DNA of 64,000 nucleotides from Blautia sp900556555 (GTDB lineage: Bacteria; Bacillota; Clostridia; Lachnospirales; Lachnospiraceae). The notes under the pieces were generated by a model. That model was not told the DNA's origin. It ran no database searches and saw only the letters and a program-made list of their open reading frames with translations. The DNA lies in NCBI GenBank assembly GCA_964250615.1, contig CAXUGM010000001.1. One strand, written 5' to 3'. Positions 19,029-27,803 of this stretch are shown piece after piece (position 1 is the stretch's first letter; the number at the start of each line of letters is the position of its first letter). Position numbers and translations under genes: made by a program.

Positions 19029-20537
19029 ATGGCAGATAAGAAAGAGGATATCGTCTTATCGATACGCGATATGAGTAAATCCTTTGGACGAAACCGTGTT
19101 CTGGATCACATCAATCTTGATGTGAAGAGGGGAACTGTTATGGGTCTGATGGGTGAAAACGGCGCCGGTAAGTCAACGATGATGAAATGTCTTTTTGGTA
19201 CTTATCAGAAGGATGATGGAAAAATTTTCCTTGACGGAAAAGAAGTAAGTTTTTCCGGACCAAAGGATGCTCTTGAAAATGGTATCGCAATGGTGCATCA
19301 GGAGCTGAATCAGTGTCTGGAGAGAAACGTAATTGACAACTTGTTTTTAGGTCGTTACCCCCGCAATTCAGTGGGTGTAATCGACGAAGGAAGAATGAAA
19401 AGAGAAGCTTCCGAGCTTTTCCGTAAATTAGGTATGACAGTAAACCTGACTCAGCCAATGAGAAATATGTCAGTTTCTCAGCGGCAGATGTGTGAGATCG
19501 CAAAAGCGATTTCTTATAATTCTAAGGTTATTGTTTTGGACGAGCCTACTTCTTCTCTGAACATTCAGGAAGTAGAGAAGTTATTTGAAATGATGAGAAT
19601 GTTAAAAAATCAGGGTATTTCGCTGATTTACATTTCTCATAAAATGGATGAAATTTTTGAAATCTGTGATGAAATTTCCGTACTTCGTGATGGTAACCTG
19701 GTTATGACAAAGAGTTCCAAGGATACCAACATGAACGAATTGATTGCAGCTATGGTTGGACGTTCTTTGGAAAACAGATTCCCACCGGTGGACAATACAC
19801 CAAAGGATGTTATTTTGTCTGTTCAGAATCTTTCCACAAAGTTTGAGCCTCATTTGAGTGATGTATCTTTTGATGTAAGAGAAGGAGAGATTTTTGGACT
19901 GTATGGATTAGTAGGTGCAGGACGTACAGAGCTTCTGGAGACTATTTTCGGTGTCAGAACCAGGGCGGCAGGACGTGTGTACTTTAATAGTCAGCTTATG
20001 AACTTTAACAGTGCTAAGGAAGCTATGGAACATGGTTTTGCCATGATCACAGAGGAAAGAAAGGCTAACGGACTTTTCTTGAAGAGCGACCTTACCTTTA
20101 ACACTACCATTGCAAACTTGAATCAGTATAAGTCCGGAATTGCACTGTCTGATTCTAAAATGGTGAAAGCCACCAACAACGAAATTAAAGTCATGCATAC
20201 CAAATGTATGGGACCAGATGATATGATCACCAGTCTTTCCGGTGGAAATCAGCAGAAGGTTATTTTTGGTAAGTGGCTGGAGCGAAATCCAAAAGTATTT
20301 ATGATGGATGAGCCTACCAGAGGTATTGACGTTGGTGCAAAATATGAGATCTATGAATTAATCATCAAGATGGCAAAAGAAGGAAAAACCATTATTGTTG
20401 TTTCTTCTGAAATGCCGGAGATTTTAGGTATCACCAACCGCATCGGTGTTATGTCCAACGGACGTCTGTCCGGTATTGTAAATACCAAAGAAACTAATCA
20501 GGAAGAACTGTTAAGACTCAGTGCAAAATACCTATAA
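19029..20537 (+). CDS. mglA: Galactose/methyl galactoside ABC transporter ATPase
   Basis: This 502-residue protein has two fused ABC domains, as in MglA/RbsA. Domain 1 shows Walker A GENGAGKST, an altered signature MSVSQRQ and Walker B VIVLDEPTSSL. Domain 2 has a degenerate P-loop GLVGAGRTE but a full signature LSGGNQQ and FMMDEPTRGIDVG, the normal asymmetry of this family. It powers import through the MglC-like permease at the inner membrane face. ATG 19029 is chosen because CAGGAG precedes it by 7 bases; the frame is open upstream. It is 18 bases ahead of the permease gene. Confidence 0.93.
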   Translation: MADKKEDIVLSIRDMSKSFGRNRVLDHINLDVKRGTVMGLMGENGAGKSTMMKCLFGTYQKDDGKIFLDGKEVSFSGPKDALENGIAMVHQELNQCLERNVIDNLFLGRYPRNSVGVIDEGRMKREASELFRKLGMTVNLTQPMRNMSVSQRQMCEIAKAISYNSKVIVLDEPTSSLNIQEVEKLFEMMRMLKNQGISLIYISHKMDEIFEICDEISVLRDGNLVMTKSSKDTNMNELIAAMVGRSLENRFPPVDNTPKDVILSVQNLSTKFEPHLSDVSFDVREGEIFGLYGLVGAGRTELLETIFGVRTRAAGRVYFNSQLMNFNSAKEAMEHGFAMITEERKANGLFLKSDLTFNTTIANLNQYKSGIALSDSKMVKATNNEIKVMHTKCMGPDDMITSLSGGNQQKVIFGKWLERNPKVFMMDEPTRGIDVGAKYEIYELIIKMAKEGKTIIVVSSEMPEILGITNRIGVMSNGRLSGIVNTKETNQEELLRLSAKYL

Positions 20538-20555
20538 TGAGGGAGTGTAATAGAT

Positions 20556-22211
20556 ATGGCAAATGAAAATAGCAAGATTCTGACTGCAGATCAGGAAGCA
20601 AAACTGCGTCAGCCTATCGACGATTATGTGGGCAAGATTCAGAAAGAAATCGACGGCCTCAGAGCAGACGGTACAGAAAGAGTAGTTGCTCTCCAGAACA
20701 AAATTGATGGTCTGAAAAGAGACCGCAGTATCCCAAAAGAACAGAAAGAAGCAGAAATTGCAAAAAGCAAAACAGAATTAGAAAAAGCAAAAGCAGTTGA
20801 AGCAAAAAATAAAGATCAGATTTCCAAATTAATCGCAGATGCTGAAGGATATCTGAATGCTCATTTTGATAAAGAATACTATCAGCCGGTACTGGCAAGC
20901 TGCCAGGTGGAAAAAGTGGCTGCAAAGGAAAGATATCAGAAGAGACTGACAGAACTGGAAGCAGAGCACAAAGAGATTCTTTCTAAGCTTACAGATCATC
21001 AGGAAATCAAAGATGAAAATTATGTTTACAAAAACAGACGTTCCAATGCGAAAATCGAATTGGAAAAAGATCTTCAGCAGATTAAAGACCGCAGACATGC
21101 AGCTTACAATCACAAATTCCATTTGATTGATTTACTTCGTCTGTCAAAATTTACTTTCCTGGAGTCCAGAACTCAGAAATGGGAAAACTATAAATACACC
21201 TTTAACCGCAGAGCATTCTTCCTCCAGAACGGATTGTATATTGCAATTATCATTATCTTTATTGCACTGTGTATTATTACTCCGATTGTAAAAAATACAC
21301 CACTTTTGACTTATAATAACGTATTAAATATCTTGCAGCAGGCATCACCAAGAATGTTCCTTGCACTTGGTGTAGCAGCTCTGATCCTCCTTGCCGGTAC
21401 AGACCTTTCTATTGGCCGTATGGTCGGTATGGGTATGACAGCAGCTACCATTATCATGCATCAGGGTATCAATACCGGTGGTGTTTTCGGACATATCTTT
21501 GATTTTACCGGTATGTCTGTAGGTGCAAGAGTTATTTTGGCATTAGTTGTTTGTATTGTACTTTGTACTTTCTTTACAACAATCGCAGGTTTCTTTACAG
21601 CGAAGTTTAAAATGCATCCATTTATTTCAACAATGGCAAACATGCTGGTTATCTTTGGTCTTGTTACTTACGCAACAAAAGGTGTTTCCTTTGGTGCTAT
21701 TGAATCTACAATTCCAAGCATGATCATTCCTAAGATCAATGGTTTCCCGACCATCATTCTCTGGGCTGTTGCAGCAGTTGCAATTGTATGGTTTATCTGG
21801 AATAAAACAACATTTGGTAAAAACCTGTATGCAGTAGGTGGAAACCCAGAAGCAGCAGCAGTATCCGGTATCTCTGTATTTGGTGTAACAGTAGGTGCTT
21901 TCGTAATGGCTGGTATCCTTTACGGATTTGGTTCCTGGCTGGAATGTATCCGAATGGTTGGTTCCGGTTCCGCAGCTTATGGACAGGGATGGGAAATGGA
22001 TGCCATCGCAGCCTGCGTTGTAGGTGGTGTATCCTTTACCGGTGGTATTGGTAAGATTTCAGGTGTTGTTGTTGGTGTATTCATCTTTACAGCACTTACA
22101 TATTCTCTTACAATCCTTGGTATCGATACAAACCTTCAGTTCGTATTCTCCGGTATCATCATCCTGGTAGCTGTAACACTTGACTGTCTGAAATACGTTC
22201 AGAAGAAATAG
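20556..22211 (+). CDS. mglC: MglC-like permease with long coiled-coil N-terminal extension
   Basis: The 551-residue protein has two parts. Residues 226-551 form a CUT2 permease with about eight helices and MglC hallmarks (LLAGTDLSIGRMVGMGM, GGNPEAAAVSGI, GWEMDAIAACVVGGVSFTGG). Residues 1-225 are highly charged, rich in Lys, Glu, Gln and Ala, without hydrophobic helices, and look like coiled coil (for example KSKTELEKAKAVEAKNKDQ). E. coli MglC is 336 residues and lacks this part. The extension should lie in the cytoplasm beside the ATPase. It is in-frame and uninterrupted with a GGGAGTG site before the ATG, so it is a real part of the protein. Its role is unknown. Confidence 0.9.
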   Translation: MANENSKILTADQEAKLRQPIDDYVGKIQKEIDGLRADGTERVVALQNKIDGLKRDRSIPKEQKEAEIAKSKTELEKAKAVEAKNKDQISKLIADAEGYLNAHFDKEYYQPVLASCQVEKVAAKERYQKRLTELEAEHKEILSKLTDHQEIKDENYVYKNRRSNAKIELEKDLQQIKDRRHAAYNHKFHLIDLLRLSKFTFLESRTQKWENYKYTFNRRAFFLQNGLYIAIIIIFIALCIITPIVKNTPLLTYNNVLNILQQASPRMFLALGVAALILLAGTDLSIGRMVGMGMTAATIIMHQGINTGGVFGHIFDFTGMSVGARVILALVVCIVLCTFFTTIAGFFTAKFKMHPFISTMANMLVIFGLVTYATKGVSFGAIESTIPSMIIPKINGFPTIILWAVAAVAIVWFIWNKTTFGKNLYAVGGNPEAAAVSGISVFGVTVGAFVMAGILYGFGSWLECIRMVGSGSAAYGQGWEMDAIAACVVGGVSFTGGIGKISGVVVGVFIFTALTYSLTILGIDTNLQFVFSGIIILVAVTLDCLKYVQKK

Positions 22212-22231
22212 TTTTCATATGGATACAAAGC

Positions 22232-22262
22232 AAAAAGAGTCAGAAAATCTGGCTCTTTTTTT
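22232..22262 (+). terminator. Intrinsic terminator of the mgl operon
   Basis: Stem AAAGAGTCAG/CTGGCTCTTT with one G-T pair and loop AAAAT is followed by a run of T through 22262. Confidence 0.88.
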
Positions 22263-22282
22263 GCGTTCCCGGATTCGTTACA

Positions 22283-22311
22283 TTTACATTTTGTCGTGCA
22301 CTTGTTATAAT
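22283..22311 (+). promoter_or_regulatory. Promoter of the second two-component operon
   Basis: TTTACA (22283-22288), a 17-base spacer and TATAAT (22306-22311) lie about 30-40 bases before the response regulator start. Confidence 0.8.
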
Positions 22312-22349
22312 TAGGTAAAATTATTTAACAGGATTACATGGAGAAAAAT

Positions 22350-23954
22350 ATGGATCGATATACATTGCTGCTGGTGGATGATGAAGAGGAAGTTATCCAG
22401 ATTATTATGAAGAAAATTGCATGGGAAGAAATCGGTTTTTCAGTGATAGGTCATGCCAATAATGGTGTAAAGGCACTGGAAATGGTGGAAGAATATCAGC
22501 CGGATGTGATGATCACGGACATCAAGATGCCTTATATGGATGGAATGGAACTGGCAAAGCAGGTAAAGGCAGAGTATCCGGATACGAAAATATTGTTTTT
22601 CACGGGTTTTGATGAATTTGAATATGCCAGAGAAGCTATCCATCTGGAAGCAGAGGAGTATATTCTGAAGCCTTTAAATGCCATAGAATTAACGGAAATT
22701 TTCAAAAGATTGAAGACGAAACTGGATCAGGAAATCAGTGAAAAACGAAATGCAAAAATATTGCAGGAGTATTATCTGGAATCTCTACCGCTTCTGCAGG
22801 CAAACTTTTATTCTACCTTGATTGAGGGGAGGATTCAGGAAGAAGAGATTCCCAAATATATAACAGATTATCAGATTTCTTTTCAGGGACCGTATTATTG
22901 CTGTCTGGTCATTCATACATCATCTGCACAAAATGAAGAGGGGATGAGTCCCCAGCTTTTATTTGCATCTGTGCAGAAACAGGCAGAGGAACGTCTGGCA
23001 CAGAAGTGGCAGGCAAAATGCTTCTCTTATCTGGGAAATACAGTTTTAATCGCACAGTTAAGAGATAAAAAAGAGGTATCGGAGCTGACTGACGAGTGTG
23101 ACCGCTTTTGTAAATACGCAAGTCGTATCATTGCAGCTGTGGTAACGGTTGGAATCGGACAAGTGTGTGATAGGGCCAGTGAGTTATCAAAATCCTACAG
23201 CGGTGCCAGAGAAGCGGTGTCTTACCGTGTCCTGTATGGAGCCTCAAGGGCTATCAACATGAACGAAATTGCACCAAAAGAAGGGGCAGAACCGGATTCT
23301 ACCAGTGAGGCAGAATTGTCAAATTTGTTTAAGACGATTCGTTTAAGTTCTCAAGAAGATATTCTGGAGGCGGCGGAGCAGTATCTTAGCAGCTTGTCAT
23401 CTCCTGAAAAATCTATGCAGCAACATCAGGTTGCTGTGATGGAACTGGTCAGTGCATTGTACAGGTTTTCAGCTAATCATAATATTTCTATGGAAGATTT
23501 CTGTAGTGATATTGGAAGATTGTATAGCAGACTGATGGAGATGGAGCCGGAACGTCTTGGACAGTGGCTGAAGAATATTAGTTTGTTTTTCCAGGATAAG
23601 ATTGCCTGTGCCAGAGATCAGTCCACCAGTTCTTTTATTGTACAGGCAAAAGAGTATGTGAAGAATCATTACGATGATGAAGACCTTTCTCTGGATAGTG
23701 TTTGTCAGGAACTGGGTGTATCGAATTCTTATTTTTCTACAATTTTTAAGAAAGAAGAAGGTACTTCTTTTATTGGATATCTTACAGATTACCGAATGGA
23801 AAAAGCTTCTCGTATGTTGATAGAGACAAACGAAAAGAGTTATATCATAGCAAAGCAGGTAGGATATGCAGATGCTAATTATTTCAGCTATGTTTTTAAA
23901 CGGCGTTTTGGGGTATCCCCTTCTAAATATAGAACGGAGTATGCGAAAAAGTGA
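22350..23954 (+). CDS. YesN-type response regulator, REC + AraC
   Basis: This 534-residue protein has an N-terminal receiver with phospho-acceptor D57 in DVMITDIKMPYMDG and K in ILKPLN, a middle linker domain, and a C-terminal AraC helix-turn-helix pair (DLSLDSVCQELGVSNSYFSTIFKKE and the second ending GVSPSKYR). ATG 22350 is preferred because GGAG lies six bases before it; an in-frame ATG at 22338 is the alternative (538 residues). The gene overlaps the kinase gene by four bases. It most likely controls the neighbouring sugar transporter and GH3 genes. Confidence 0.92.
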   Translation: MDRYTLLLVDDEEEVIQIIMKKIAWEEIGFSVIGHANNGVKALEMVEEYQPDVMITDIKMPYMDGMELAKQVKAEYPDTKILFFTGFDEFEYAREAIHLEAEEYILKPLNAIELTEIFKRLKTKLDQEISEKRNAKILQEYYLESLPLLQANFYSTLIEGRIQEEEIPKYITDYQISFQGPYYCCLVIHTSSAQNEEGMSPQLLFASVQKQAEERLAQKWQAKCFSYLGNTVLIAQLRDKKEVSELTDECDRFCKYASRIIAAVVTVGIGQVCDRASELSKSYSGAREAVSYRVLYGASRAINMNEIAPKEGAEPDSTSEAELSNLFKTIRLSSQEDILEAAEQYLSSLSSPEKSMQQHQVAVMELVSALYRFSANHNISMEDFCSDIGRLYSRLMEMEPERLGQWLKNISLFFQDKIACARDQSTSSFIVQAKEYVKNHYDDEDLSLDSVCQELGVSNSYFSTIFKKEEGTSFIGYLTDYRMEKASRMLIETNEKSYIIAKQVGYADANYFSYVFKRRFGVSPSKYRTEYAKK

Positions 23955-25816
23955 AAAAAAGATTGCTGCAGTATTTAAAAAAAATGAAACCGGGAGGGAT
24001 TCAAAGTACGTTGATGCTGGTGTTTTCCTTCATTTCTGTGCTGACCATGCTGCTTATGGGAATTCTTATGTATATGAGATTTTCTATGCTGTCCAGGCAG
24101 GAAACCATTGAGAGTTCCAGAAAACTTATGGAACAGACCGGAGAATCTATGGAAGACTATCTGGTGAATATGAGACAGATTTCTGATGCGGTTTATTATA
24201 ATGTGGTAAAGGAAAATGATTTTTATGATGAGAAGGAAGATATCCAGAGGGGAATGAATCTTCTTTATGAGGCCAACCGGGATAAACTGCGTACCATTGC
24301 TATTTACAACCGGGATGGGAGTCTCGTGGCAGCGGAACCGGTAGCATCCCAGAAGGAAGATCCTGATGTGACCAGACAGGAATGGTATCAGAAAGCGGTG
24401 GATAAGATGGAGAACATCCATTTTTCCATACCCCATATACAGAACCTGTTTGATGATAATTCTTTTCGCTATTACTGGGTGATTTCCTCCAGCCGAGCAG
24501 TGGAGCTTACGGAAAATCGAAATTCCCAGACAGGTGTTCTTCTGGTTGATATGGATTTTTCCAGTATCTCCAGAATGATGAAACAGATTAACGAAGTGAG
24601 CAACGGGCAGTATTACTATCTCTGTGACAATAATGGTCAGATCATCTATCATCCCAGGCAGATTCAGATCAGCGATGGAATCTGTAAGGAAAACAGTGTG
24701 GAGGCGGCTTCCTACAAAGACGGTGTTTATGATGAAGAGTTTGAAGGGATAAGGCGAAAAGTAATTGTAAATACCATCAGTTACACAGGCTGGAAGCTGG
24801 TGGGAGTGATTCCCTACTCTCTTTTCAGCCACGAAATGATCAATATCCGGTATTTTATCGGAATGGTCATCCTTCTCATGGCCATGATGCTGATCATTAT
24901 CAATCGTGTGGTGACTCAGAGGATTTCCAGACCGATTTTGAAATTAAACAATTCTGTTATGGAATATGAGGCAGGGAAAAAACCGGAAATATATATCGGC
25001 GGCTCCTCGGAAATACGGCATTTGGGGTATTCTATTCAGAGTTCTTATGAGAAAAGTGAAAAATTGATGCAGGAGATTGTCTGGGAGCAGAACGAAAGAA
25101 GAAAAAGTGAGCTGGATGCACTGCAAAGTCAGATCAATCCACACTTTTTGTACAATGCTCTGGACTCCATTACCTGGATGATTGAGGGAGAGCGAAATGA
25201 TGAGGCAGCCTTTATGATCTCTCAGCTTGCGAAATTGTTCCGTATCAGTCTTTCTAAGGGGCATACCATCATCAGTGTCCGGGATGAACTGCAACATGCA
25301 AAGAGTTATATGAATATCCAAAGAATTCGATATAAAGATGCGTTTTCTGTGACTTTTGATGTGGATCCGGAGCTGGAAGAATACTGTGCTGTGAAGCTGA
25401 CGTTACAGCCGATTCTGGAAAATTCCATAAACTACGGTGTGGATCCCATGGATGACTGTGGAGAAATTTTTATTCGGGTAAAAAAGGAAGATGATATGCT
25501 GATCTTGTCTGTGGAAGACAATGGAATCGGCATGTCTCAGGAAGAAGTAAGTCTTCTGCTGACAGACAGTAACCGGAAACGCAAGCACGGTTCCGGGGTG
25601 GGGCTGATTAATATTAACAACAGGCTTCAGATTTTATTTGGAAAAGAGTACGGACTTTTGATAGAGAGCGAACCAGATGAGGGAACCAGAGTCTCTATCC
25701 GGATTCCTGCGATTCCTTATACAGAAGAGAACAGAAAAATTCTCGAAAAAGGTTATCTGTTCAGCAAAGAAGAAATAGAGAAAAAAGAGATGCAGGGGAA
25801 GAAGGATGAAAAATAG
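23951..25816 (+). CDS. YesM-type sensor histidine kinase with extracellular Cache-like domain
   Basis: The 621-residue protein begins with GTG in a GTGA overlap with the regulator gene. The N-terminal transmembrane helix is at about residues 18-38, the extracellular sensor from 40 to 295 (Cache-like, with DQEWYQKAVDK-type and SYTGWKLVGVIPY stretches), the second helix near 298-318, and HAMP after it. The phospho-histidine is H398 in QINPHFLYNALDS, and ATP-site motifs are ENSINYG and DNGIGMS. Two sugar-binding-protein genes follow at once, so extracellular binding proteins may present sugar to the sensor domain. That coupling is inference from gene order. Confidence 0.93.
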   Translation: MKKRLLQYLKKMKPGGIQSTLMLVFSFISVLTMLLMGILMYMRFSMLSRQETIESSRKLMEQTGESMEDYLVNMRQISDAVYYNVVKENDFYDEKEDIQRGMNLLYEANRDKLRTIAIYNRDGSLVAAEPVASQKEDPDVTRQEWYQKAVDKMENIHFSIPHIQNLFDDNSFRYYWVISSSRAVELTENRNSQTGVLLVDMDFSSISRMMKQINEVSNGQYYYLCDNNGQIIYHPRQIQISDGICKENSVEAASYKDGVYDEEFEGIRRKVIVNTISYTGWKLVGVIPYSLFSHEMINIRYFIGMVILLMAMMLIIINRVVTQRISRPILKLNNSVMEYEAGKKPEIYIGGSSEIRHLGYSIQSSYEKSEKLMQEIVWEQNERRKSELDALQSQINPHFLYNALDSITWMIEGERNDEAAFMISQLAKLFRISLSKGHTIISVRDELQHAKSYMNIQRIRYKDAFSVTFDVDPELEEYCAVKLTLQPILENSINYGVDPMDDCGEIFIRVKKEDDMLILSVEDNGIGMSQEEVSLLLTDSNRKRKHGSGVGLININNRLQILFGKEYGLLIESEPDEGTRVSIRIPAIPYTEENRKILEKGYLFSKEEIEKKEMQGKKDEK

Positions 25817-26756
25817 AAAAAGAGTGTTTCTTTTTATAGAGATGATCTTGGGAAGCATGGTCGTAGTCCTTGCCTCCCTGATGATAAGAGAGAAAAACGG
25901 AGAAGATCTTGACAGGGTCGCTGTGATTGTCCAAAATTCAAATGACAATCAGTGGACTGCTTTTCAGTATGGTCTTAAGATGGCAGCTGAAGATAAAAAG
26001 CTGGAACTTTGTATGGTCAGCACAGGAGAAAAGTTCACTGCAGATGAATTAAAAACCATGATAGAACAGGAAATTGAGAAGGGAACAGACGGACTCATTG
26101 TCCAGCCCGCACCAGGCGGGGAATCTGAGAAGATGTTGAAAAAAATGGAAAAAAAGATACCCATTATGCTGGTGGAAACGGCTGCCTCGGATACAAGGGA
26201 GAGCTCTCTCTTTCCGGTGACAGAACCCAAACAGTATGAGATGGGGGCTGCTCTGGGCGAAGAACTGTTGAAGGATTACAACGGAAAGATCAAAGATAAA
26301 ACCATTGGGATTTTTTCTGAGAATCAGGAAACAGAGGCGGTAAAAGCAAGAAAGAAAGGATTCATGGATATCCTGGAAGAGACAGGTGCAAGAGTGGTGT
26401 GGTCTGTATCAGAAAATCTGCAGGAACAATCCAAGGTGGATTTTGTCATTGCACTGGATGACAGCAGCCTGGTTCGGGTGGGAGCGGCTGCAACTGCAAA
26501 CAATCTTCACGGAGCATTGGTGTACGGAATCGGGAAATCAACAGAAGCAGTGTATTATCTGGATACAGGGATTGCGGTTTGTCTGGTTGTTCCGGATGCT
26601 TTTAATATGGGATATCAGAGTCTGACAGAAATGTCAGAGAAATTAAACAGCTTTTTTTATACCATGCAGAGTCAGGAAATTTCTTATACGGTTCTGCGGC
26701 GTGATACCTTGTTCTCCAAGGAAAATCAGGAGCTTCTTTTTACCATGAGTCAGTAG
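25806..26756 (+). CDS. Membrane-anchored periplasmic-binding-fold protein, sugar type
   Basis: Of 316 residues, an uncleaved or signal-like hydrophobic helix lies at 7-27 without a lipobox Cys, followed by a type-I sugar-binding (RbsB/LacI-like) domain: VAVIVQNSNDNQWTAFQYGL, GLIVQPAPGG, GIFSENQETEAVKARKKGFMDIL, VIALDDSSLV. It overlaps the kinase gene by 11 bases, so translation is coupled. The position between a kinase and a second binding protein, with no permease gene beside it, suggests a sensory accessory rather than a transport component. The ligand is unknown; its binding pocket diverges from the calcium-loop galactose type. Confidence 0.8.
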   Translation: MKNRKRVFLFIEMILGSMVVVLASLMIREKNGEDLDRVAVIVQNSNDNQWTAFQYGLKMAAEDKKLELCMVSTGEKFTADELKTMIEQEIEKGTDGLIVQPAPGGESEKMLKKMEKKIPIMLVETAASDTRESSLFPVTEPKQYEMGAALGEELLKDYNGKIKDKTIGIFSENQETEAVKARKKGFMDILEETGARVVWSVSENLQEQSKVDFVIALDDSSLVRVGAAATANNLHGALVYGIGKSTEAVYYLDTGIAVCLVVPDAFNMGYQSLTEMSEKLNSFFYTMQSQEISYTVLRRDTLFSKENQELLFTMSQ

Positions 26757-26771
26757 AAAGCAGGGATAAAC

Positions 26772-27779
26772 ATGAGAAAGAAAAACATTATAACAGCAGG
26801 AATCCTTTTCTGTATGGCTCTACAAGGGCTGAGTGGATGTAAAAAACAAGACTTGCCCAGTCAGCAGGCCATTTACATTGGAGTGACATATTATGATCAG
26901 AGTGATATTTTCTTAAATGAATTGCTGGATTGTTTCAAAGAAGAAATCCGGGAAATGGAAACAGAGGATAAGAAAGTCACCATGACCATACAGGGAGCAG
27001 GCGGTTCACAAAAAACGCAAAATGATCAGGTGAAAGAGCTGATTGCCGGAGGATGTAATGTACTTTGTGTGAATTTGGTAGACAGGACAGATCCGTCTGA
27101 AATCATTGATCTTGCAAGAGACTATGACATACCCCTGATTTTCTTTAACAGAGAACCCGTGGCTGAGGATATGCAGCAATGGGATAAATTATATTATGTG
27201 GGAGCAGATGCACAGGAGTCCGGTACCATGCAGGGAGAAATCGCAGCAGATGTGATTAAGAAAAACCCCCAGATTGACCGGAACAAAGACGGAAAGATCC
27301 AGTATGTGGTGCTGGAAGGAGAGCCGGGACATCAAGATACCATCATCCGTACAGAAAATGCAGTGGAAGCACTGAAGGAGAACGGGATTGAACTGGAAAA
27401 ACTAAGTTACGGTCTGGCAAACTGGAATCGTGCTCAGGCGGAAAACAGAATGTCCCAGATGATTAGCCAGTATCAGACGAAGATAGAGCTGGTTCTGGCT
27501 AACAATGATGAGATGGCTCTGGGGGCTATTGACGCCTATGAAAAATTGAATTACACAGAATCCACACTGCCTCTGTTTTTTGGGATTGACGGTACCGATG
27601 TAGGACTGAAAGCGGTGCGGGAATCCAAACTGGACGGTACGGTGTATAATGACAAAGAGGGTCAGGCGGAAGCCATGGCTAAGCTGGCAGAAGTACTGGT
27701 GACAGGGGAGGGAATAGAAGAAATTCCATTTGAGAATCAAAGGTATCTTTACCTTCCTTATGCTAAAGTGTTAGAATAA
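26772..27779 (+). CDS. Galactose-type sugar-binding lipoprotein
   Basis: The 335-residue precursor has lipobox LSGC (Cys about residue 23). The mature domain matches galactose/glucose-binding protein: N-terminal YIGVTYYDQSDIFLNELL, ligand contact region NREP, calcium loop DRNKDGKIQYVVLEGEPGH and LANNDEMALGAIDAYEK. It is closer to canonical MglB in length than the 437-residue protein upstream. No transporter gene is adjacent, so it may serve the mgl transporter or feed the YesM sensor two genes upstream. It lies in the same operon as the two-component genes and the GH3 glycosidase. Confidence 0.88.
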   Translation: MRKKNIITAGILFCMALQGLSGCKKQDLPSQQAIYIGVTYYDQSDIFLNELLDCFKEEIREMETEDKKVTMTIQGAGGSQKTQNDQVKELIAGGCNVLCVNLVDRTDPSEIIDLARDYDIPLIFFNREPVAEDMQQWDKLYYVGADAQESGTMQGEIAADVIKKNPQIDRNKDGKIQYVVLEGEPGHQDTIIRTENAVEALKENGIELEKLSYGLANWNRAQAENRMSQMISQYQTKIELVLANNDEMALGAIDAYEKLNYTESTLPLFFGIDGTDVGLKAVRESKLDGTVYNDKEGQAEAMAKLAEVLVTGEGIEEIPFENQRYLYLPYAKVLE

Positions 27780-27803
27780 AAAATAAAAAAGGAGCAAAAC
27801 GGT

